Source: Bacteriovoracaceae bacterium (lineage in GTDB: Bacteria; Bdellovibrionota; Bacteriovoracia; Bacteriovoracales; Bacteriovoracaceae). Taken from it: DNA of 11,814 nucleotides. A program made the position numbers and the translations under genes. The stretch is from positions 1-11,814 of the forward strand of contig CANFNN010000069.1 of the NCBI GenBank assembly GCA_947448095.1. The letters are read 5' to 3'. Position 1 is the stretch's first letter; each line of letters opens with the position of its first letter. Positions 7,495 to 11,814 of the stretch are shown here, one piece after another. Under the pieces are notes generated by a model. That model was not told where the DNA came from and ran no database searches. It saw only the letters and a program-made list of their open reading frames with translations.

Positions 7495-7509
7495 TGAGCA
7501 AAAATGAGC
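7489..7509. promoter_or_regulatory. Operator-like palindrome plus repeated half-site upstream of pntA
   Basis: GCTCA (7489-7493) and TGAGC (7495-7499) form an interrupted palindrome with one central base. The longer AATGAGC recurs as 7493-7499 and 7503-7509, exactly ten bases apart, one helical turn. The cluster overlaps the candidate -35 of pntA. An outer CTAAG (7485-7489) and CTTAG (7511-7515) extend the symmetry. A transcription factor site is plausible, but the regulator is unknown. Confidence 0.35.
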
Positions 7510-7653
7510 GCTTAGCCCTTACTTTCAGAGCAGAACACTCGGATTTGCCTCGATAAGTTGGCAAATGGGCAAAATATAGGTGATAGAGAATATAAAAAAC
7601 AATCGTGTTTCTGGGTGCTTAGAGAACTTTAGGAGAAGTGAAGAACGTTCGAA

Positions 7654-7659
7654 TATAAT
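7654..7659 (+). promoter_or_regulatory. Perfect TATAAT -10 box upstream of the lipoprotein gene
   Basis: TATAAT lies 32 bases before the ATG at 7692. No good TTGACA-like -35 is found 16-19 bases upstream, where the sequence is purine-rich (AGGAGAAG). The promoter may therefore need an activator or another sigma factor. Confidence 0.4.
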
Positions 7660-7691
7660 AAGAAGAAATTAACTAGTCAGAGAGGTCGGCA

Positions 7692-8489
7692 ATGAAAAAA
7701 ATATCAATCACGTTCTTAATAATGTCTTTATCTATTTTAGCCTCTTGCAATTCTGGCGGTGGCGCTAGCCCAACTTCTATCCCAGTCAAACCCGTTTCCG
7801 ATTTATCCGGCACGGTCTCATCAGTTCTGAATTTTATGAGTCCCATTTCTTCGGCCTATGCCGCTGACAAGATTTGCACAACGCCGGACGGATCAAATAA
7901 AGGGGTCGAGATTTATGTTGTTGATAAAGCGGGCAATGAAAAAATTGTCTGTTACGCAACTTTAAATAGTAACGGTTCATTCAATTCAAAAATTAGAGAA
8001 GATTTAATCCCAACGGATTCAAAATTAAAAATTAAAGCAAAAGTAGGGGGAGCAGTCAGAGAAGCGTTTGTAAGCACTGGTGCGCTAAGTGCTGTTGCCG
8101 TCGATCCTGCTTCTACACTGGCCGTTCCAGTCATTCATGACCAGTGGGTAAAAGGAAATGATGTTGATGCCAAAGAGATAAGAGAACAAGTTAGAGTTTA
8201 TGTTGAGAGTTGTTTAGGTGGTGTCAAATTATCTGGAATGAAAGCAGATAAAATAGCCTCGCTTAAGTATATGTTTGAAAACTCAAAAGATGCTGTTGAG
8301 AAAAATTTATTTAATGGTGGAGCTGATGAAACATTCAAGGCTTTTCTAGGGAATGTGTACAGAAGTGACACAAGAATTGGTATGGATGGCGACCCTTCAA
8401 AAAGTGGTCACTTAGTTTTCAGTGATGAAAATGCCAAAGTTCTTGAAGAAACTTTGAATCAGATTGCGAAGAAATCAGGAAAGAAATAA
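7692..8489 (+). CDS. Putative lipoprotein of unknown function
   Basis: I do not recognise a family. The 265-residue product starts with a lipoprotein signal: MKK, a hydrophobic stretch and the lipobox LASC (16-19), with Cys19 as the lipidated residue and Asn at +2. A Gly/Ser/Pro-rich tether follows (20-37). Residues about 60-150 contain Cys62 and Cys87 and the pattern VEIYVVDKAGNEKIVCYATLNSNGSF, which looks like a beta-sandwich of the carboxypeptidase-regulatory or Ig-like kind (inference from pattern). Residues 155-265 appear mostly helical and charged (KEIREQVRVYVESC; ENAKVLEETLNQIAKKSGKK). The start ATG has AGAGG six bases upstream. The gene is divergent from pntA and probably monocistronic; its stop is five bases from that of the convergent gene. 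An envelope-anchored, periplasm-facing or surface protein is likely. Confidence 0.8.
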   Translation: MKKISITFLIMSLSILASCNSGGGASPTSIPVKPVSDLSGTVSSVLNFMSPISSAYAADKICTTPDGSNKGVEIYVVDKAGNEKIVCYATLNSNGSFNSKIREDLIPTDSKLKIKAKVGGAVREAFVSTGALSAVAVDPASTLAVPVIHDQWVKGNDVDAKEIREQVRVYVESCLGGVKLSGMKADKIASLKYMFENSKDAVEKNLFNGGADETFKAFLGNVYRSDTRIGMDGDPSKSGHLVFSDENAKVLEETLNQIAKKSGKK

Positions 8490-8494
8490 AATTA

Positions 8495-9997
8495 TTATCT
8501 CGTCACTGGCTTCAAGCTGCTTTGAATAAGTGCTTCAGAAGCTTTAAATCTCTTAGAGAATTCTTCAACTAACTTTGAGTCTTGGTGAATAAAAGTCATC
8601 TCCCAAAGATTAGTGTAGCCAGTGGTGGTATAGTTCGCTGTTCCCCAAATCAAGATCTCTCTATCAATAATTATGTATTTTGAGTGAAGATCAGTGGGAG
8701 ATTTATTTTGGAGAAAGTAGCTGCGTTTATGGCTTTTAACTGTCTTATTCGTACCATTAATTAGTTTTACCTCAAGTCCCTGTTTTAGTTTGGCATCCAG
8801 AATTGATAACATTTCGGGATCATTAAATTGATGGGTATGAATGTATATTGATTTCTTTGCTGAACTTAGCTTTTGATGAAGCATTTTTTTCATATCTTCG
8901 TACCGTGGACCGGAGGCAATTACTTTTTTTAGCTCAGGTCTTTGGGAGAGGTGACAAGAATTTGCAACAAGCCTCTTCATGAGTTCTTGGATAGAAGAAT
9001 TGTTTTCGAATCTCGCCTTCAAAGTGCAATCAAGATATGCCTGGTCCCGACAATTATAATCAATTTGTGAAAGGAAATGATTTTCAATCGACTTAGGGTC
9101 TTTAACTTCAGCTATCATTGCTAAGTCTGAAAACAATTCATTATCATAATTTCTAAAATTTCCTGTAAAAAACATAAAACGAGGTGATCTTCCTAAAAAG
9201 AGTGCACCTTTGATGTGGTAAGCGTTGACCGCATTAGGGCTCAGAAAAATGGGATGTATTTTTACATTCGAAGGGAGTTCAAATAAATAGGAAGGAAATT
9301 CCTTAAGCAGGGATTGAAGGCTAAGTGAAAAAAGAATGTTGATCTCTGCATGATTGGTACTGGCCCTTTCTATAACCTTTTTTAGAAAACCAGCGGAAAG
9401 AGTCATGCTTGAAATATAAATCTTGTCCCAGCTTTGAGATTCATAGACTTTAAAGAACTCATCAGTGATCTTTCTCTCAGAGATATCAAAGATGTCTTTT
9501 GCTCCAAATAAATCACTGGGGGCAATGACGGGTTTGACCACTGGGGAAAATTTCTTTTTCTCAAGGCAAATAGGCAACTTCTCTTTAAATATTTGTTCTA
9601 GGCTTATTTGATCACGACCTGGACTTAGGAGTGAGAAGGGAAATAGGACTGAGCAGCCGTGAAAGGCTGAGCACTGTTTATAGATTTCATCCCTGAGTTC
9701 CCCCGTTAGTCTTGCAGCTTGAGAATCATTAAAAGTCAGTAAGGGTTGAAATGATTTTTCTGATAACTTTTGTTGGATGCTAAAACTACTACTTAGCTGT
9801 TCTAAAAAACCTGCACAATTAAAAATTCCAGGTAAAAATGAAACTGGCGCAAACTCTAATTCAACAATTTCAAGTTCTGTGAGATCACTTCTCGTAAAAT
9901 AAAGTGAAGCTTTGTCTTCGATCGACTTACAGGAAAAGCCTGCGTAGCAGGCCGGAAGCAAGATTAGGAAAATAGATAGAACTTTAAGGTATGCCAA
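8495..9997 (-). CDS. Exported phospholipase D-superfamily protein
   Basis: This 500-residue protein has two PLD-like halves. The C-terminal HKD motif is complete: His438, Lys440, Asp445, then GTANYT (452-457), in DLHSKYIIIDREILIWGTAN. The N-terminal copy is degenerate: HIK (261-263) keeps His and Lys, but Leu268 replaces the Asp; TGN follows (278-280). PLD enzymes use two HKD motifs to hydrolyse or transfer phosphodiesters, for example in lipids, cardiolipin or DNA; the substrate here is unknown. The N-terminus (1-20) is a signal peptide. LPAC at 14-17 could be an atypical lipobox, or CYA before Gly20 could serve signal peptidase I. Several Cys residues suggest disulfides outside the cytoplasm. 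The start is TTG, because an in-frame TAA lies two codons upstream and AAGGA is well spaced. The gene overlaps the upstream gene by 34 bases and ends in tandem TAA stops. Confidence 0.85.
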   Translation of the reverse strand: MAYLKVLSIFLILLPACYAGFSCKSIEDKASLYFTRSDLTELEIVELEFAPVSFLPGIFNCAGFLEQLSSSFSIQQKLSEKSFQPLLTFNDSQAARLTGELRDEIYKQCSAFHGCSVLFPFSLLSPGRDQISLEQIFKEKLPICLEKKKFSPVVKPVIAPSDLFGAKDIFDISERKITDEFFKVYESQSWDKIYISSMTLSAGFLKKVIERASTNHAEINILFSLSLQSLLKEFPSYLFELPSNVKIHPIFLSPNAVNAYHIKGALFLGRSPRFMFFTGNFRNYDNELFSDLAMIAEVKDPKSIENHFLSQIDYNCRDQAYLDCTLKARFENNSSIQELMKRLVANSCHLSQRPELKKVIASGPRYEDMKKMLHQKLSSAKKSIYIHTHQFNDPEMLSILDAKLKQGLEVKLINGTNKTVKSHKRSYFLQNKSPTDLHSKYIIIDREILIWGTANYTTTGYTNLWEMTFIHQDSKLVEEFSKRFKASEALIQSSLKPVTR

Positions 9998-11814
9998 GAT
10001 TTATCCTTCACAAAAGTAAGCACTTTCTGGTCATAGTGATCCATTTGAATAATTGTGCTTACTTCACCTAAATTGAGCAAGGGATAAAAAAACTTTCCTT
10101 CGAGGTTGTAGGAAAATCTTCGATCGGCAAGACAGAGCGCCGTCGCTGATTTAAATTCAATTTCGGCAAATAATTTAAGGATTCCACTGTCTTCGACTCG
10201 CTTGCCTTCCAGCGTCCAGCGATTGTTGACCTTTTTGAATTGTTTAAAGGATTCTAGTTCGAAATTTGTTTTGTCGTCAGATACAGGAAGGTAATTTTTT
10301 AAATCATTTTTTGAAAGTAAATGCAGGCTTCTTAATTCTCTGGGATACATTTTCCAAAGTTCAACATGATCTTGCTCATTTTTGGTGGGAATGATCCATT
10401 GAGTTTTGGTGACGATTAAAGGTTTAGGGAATTCCTCTGAGAGAAACATCTTTTTTAAGTGTTCCCCAGTATTGGTATTAAACATCATTAAAGCAAATCG
10501 TCCCTCGTGCTCCTTGATCTGAGCTAGATATTCAAATGAGGAGAATCTCTTATTGTTTAGCAGTTTTGAGCTTTTAAGGTACTTGTACTTATCATTAGGA
10601 TCAAGACATTGGGATTTTAAAATGAACAGCACAAGTAATTCGCAGAGGTAAAAGACAGCAAGATGAAGGATGGCCGGAGCAAAAAGATAGGCTATCACAC
10701 CCACTATTCTAATCGCTAGATAGGTGTGAGCAATAGCTTTGTCCTGACCAACGCTTGATAGGCCAAGAAACAAATTCATATTGAACGCCATTAATAAAAA
10801 AGGCAAAACAATATTCCATTCCTTGGTCGACCACGCAAACCAAAGAAGAAAGATTGAAATAAGAGTCATATTTACAACTACGGTCTGTACATGTCGAAAA
10901 TGGATCCATTCAATCCGTTGGAGAGAAAAATACTTGATAAAGTCTATTTGAAGCGCTCTGAAAGGGCGGTTCAAAAGTCTGAAAAGGAAAATAAGAAAGA
11001 AGAACGTTATCCAAATGTAATGTGAACCATCCTCTTTTAAAAGAGAAGAAGCATAAAACAGAGTCACTACGTTCACTGTAAAAGATAGAAAACGAATAAT
11101 GAAATTTTTTCGCTCAAACTGTGGGAGGTTTGTTGGTTTCGATCTTTTGCTTAACTGCTTTCTGATTGTAAGGACAAATTTAAATTCAATGAATAATCGA
11201 CTTGCATAGATTGATATAATTCCAAAAGTCACTGCACTTTCTACTTGCAATCCAAGAGACAACAAGATGACTGAGGTGACCGCGAAAAAAATACCTGCCC
11301 ACCAATTGAGAGGGGAGAAAAAGACTCTTTTCTTTGAAATAACTTCCAGAGAATAAGCAAAAGAAAATGCCTGGAAGCCTAGCAAAATGAGTCTCGAGCA
11401 GAAGATCGTCATCAAAATCCAGTGCTGACGTAAAATGTCTCCCGCTACGTGAACTGTAAAAAACACGAACGGTAAAAAAATTAAAGCTATTAATGAATAG
11501 TTCACCCATTTCGAAATAAAACTATTATCAAATACTGCTGATCGGTTAAGGCTAAAAACTTCCTCGATAATGAGATTCATGAAGAAGCTAGAGAATGGGA
11601 TGAATAGGAGAGATGCATAAAAATCCGGATGGCAGTAAAAAGCGAGGAATGATATTTCCAGAAGCTCGTAGGCAAGGTTAAAACCTTTTCGTGACAAGTA
11701 ACCTCGGTTTCGCTTTAAGATCATGATAACGAAATCCCTAAAGCGGTAGCTCCAGAGGTATTGATCAAAATTATTCTTTGTCCAAGCTTTCTTTTCAGGT
11801 TTTAGGACATCTGA
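9964..11814 (-). CDS. Polytopic membrane protein with soluble C-terminal domain (5' end outside window)
   Basis: Family not recognised. The first ATG in the window is at 11722-11724 (586 aa), but the frame stays open upstream to base 11814. It adds 30 plausible residues, including YLWSYRFRDFVI, so the gene probably begins outside the window and at least 616 residues are visible. The Shine-Dalgarno sequence before that ATG is poor (AGGG 11 bases away). Counting from that ATG, residues 17-370 hold about 11-12 hydrophobic segments (for example 75-95, 102-122, 140-158, 208-228, 236-252, 281-298, 304-322, 336-368) with Arg/Lys-rich loops. Residues 371-586 are soluble, with no motif I can name. The topology is reminiscent of polysaccharide flippase-like (MOP) transporters, but this is only an impression. 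The stop lies 34 bases inside the PLD gene, which indicates one operon and a possible joint envelope role. Confidence 0.75.
   Translation of the reverse strand, partial: SDVLKPEKKAWTKNNFDQYLWSYRFRDFVIMILKRNRGYLSRKGFNLAYELLEISFLAFYCHPDFYASLLFIPFSSFFMNLIIEEVFSLNRSAVFDNSFISKWVNYSLIALIFLPFVFFTVHVAGDILRQHWILMTIFCSRLILLGFQAFSFAYSLEVISKKRVFFSPLNWWAGIFFAVTSVILLSLGLQVESAVTFGIISIYASRLFIEFKFVLTIRKQLSKRSKPTNLPQFERKNFIIRFLSFTVNVVTLFYASSLLKEDGSHYIWITFFFLIFLFRLLNRPFRALQIDFIKYFSLQRIEWIHFRHVQTVVVNMTLISIFLLWFAWSTKEWNIVLPFLLMAFNMNLFLGLSSVGQDKAIAHTYLAIRIVGVIAYLFAPAILHLAVFYLCELLVLFILKSQCLDPNDKYKYLKSSKLLNNKRFSSFEYLAQIKEHEGRFALMMFNTNTGEHLKKMFLSEEFPKPLIVTKTQWIIPTKNEQDHVELWKMYPRELRSLHLLSKNDLKNYLPVSDDKTNFELESFKQFKKVNNRWTLEGKRVEDSGILKLFAEIEFKSATALCLADRRFSYNLEGKFFYPLLNLGEVSTIIQMDHYDQKVLTFVKDKSWHTLKFYLFS
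10004..10008 (-). promoter_or_regulatory. Ribosome binding site of the PLD gene (supports TTG start)
   Basis: On the - strand AAGGA lies six bases before TTG (9995-9997), inside the end of the upstream gene. An in-frame TAA just upstream rules out an earlier start. Confidence 0.7.

Noticed and set aside
7623..7652. Sigma-E-like promoter (AGAACTT) before the lipoprotein gene
   Set aside because: The -10 part does not match at the required spacing, and the perfect TATAAT nearby is a better explanation.
11186..11509. 107-codon - strand frame overlapping the membrane protein gene
   Set aside because: It lies in another frame of the same strand within a continuous coding region, without a recognisable motif. 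The 66-codon frame at 10709-10909 is rejected for the same reason.
1..11814. Mobile element, CRISPR array, tRNA, rRNA or defence island
   Set aside because: I saw no transposase or integrase motifs, no regularly spaced repeats and no tRNA-like stretch. The PLD protein is exported, which argues against an intracellular nuclease defence role.

Overview
The window reads as chromosomal housekeeping DNA from a Gram-negative bacterium of roughly 40% GC. I suspect the Bdellovibrionota/Bacteriovorax-like part of the former Deltaproteobacteria. The reasons are the style of the HD-GYP N-terminal region, DUF1385 combined with Proteobacterial-type pntAB, lipobox and signal-peptide proteins, and several lineage-restricted hypotheticals. 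This taxonomic call is inference; no marker here settles it. I see no mobile element, CRISPR array, rRNA or tRNA.

Left part, + strand (1-3363): a tight cluster consisting of the 3' end of rho, a DUF1385 (YqhQ-type) membrane protein overlapping it by one base, prfA (RF1, GTG start) and prmC (the methyltransferase that modifies RF1). These genes link transcription termination to translation termination. The prmC frame has no ATG, GTG or TTG start in its conserved N-terminal part. The best start is an ATA overlapping the prfA stop in the string ATAA, with a well-placed Shine-Dalgarno sequence. This is the most unusual feature of the window.

After a 171-177 bp gap comes a single + strand HD-GYP domain gene (3541-4500), probably a cyclic-di-GMP phosphodiesterase with altered motifs. 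It converges with pntB one base away.

The middle part, - strand (4502-7429), is pntA-pntB, the proton-translocating NAD(P) transhydrogenase, complete and with its catalytic motifs. PntA appears to have a shortened mobile loop. The 262 bp region upstream of pntA is a divergent control region: it holds a candidate pntA promoter overlapped by an operator-like palindrome and, on the other side, a perfect TATAAT box before a lipoprotein gene (7692-8489, + strand).

Right part, - strand (8495-11814): a two-gene unit. The upstream gene encodes a large polytopic membrane protein with a soluble C-terminal domain; its reading frame stays open to the window edge, so its true start lies outside. The downstream gene, overlapping it by 34 bases and starting at TTG, encodes an exported phospholipase D-superfamily protein with one complete and one degenerate HKD motif. 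Their function is unknown; an envelope role is likely.
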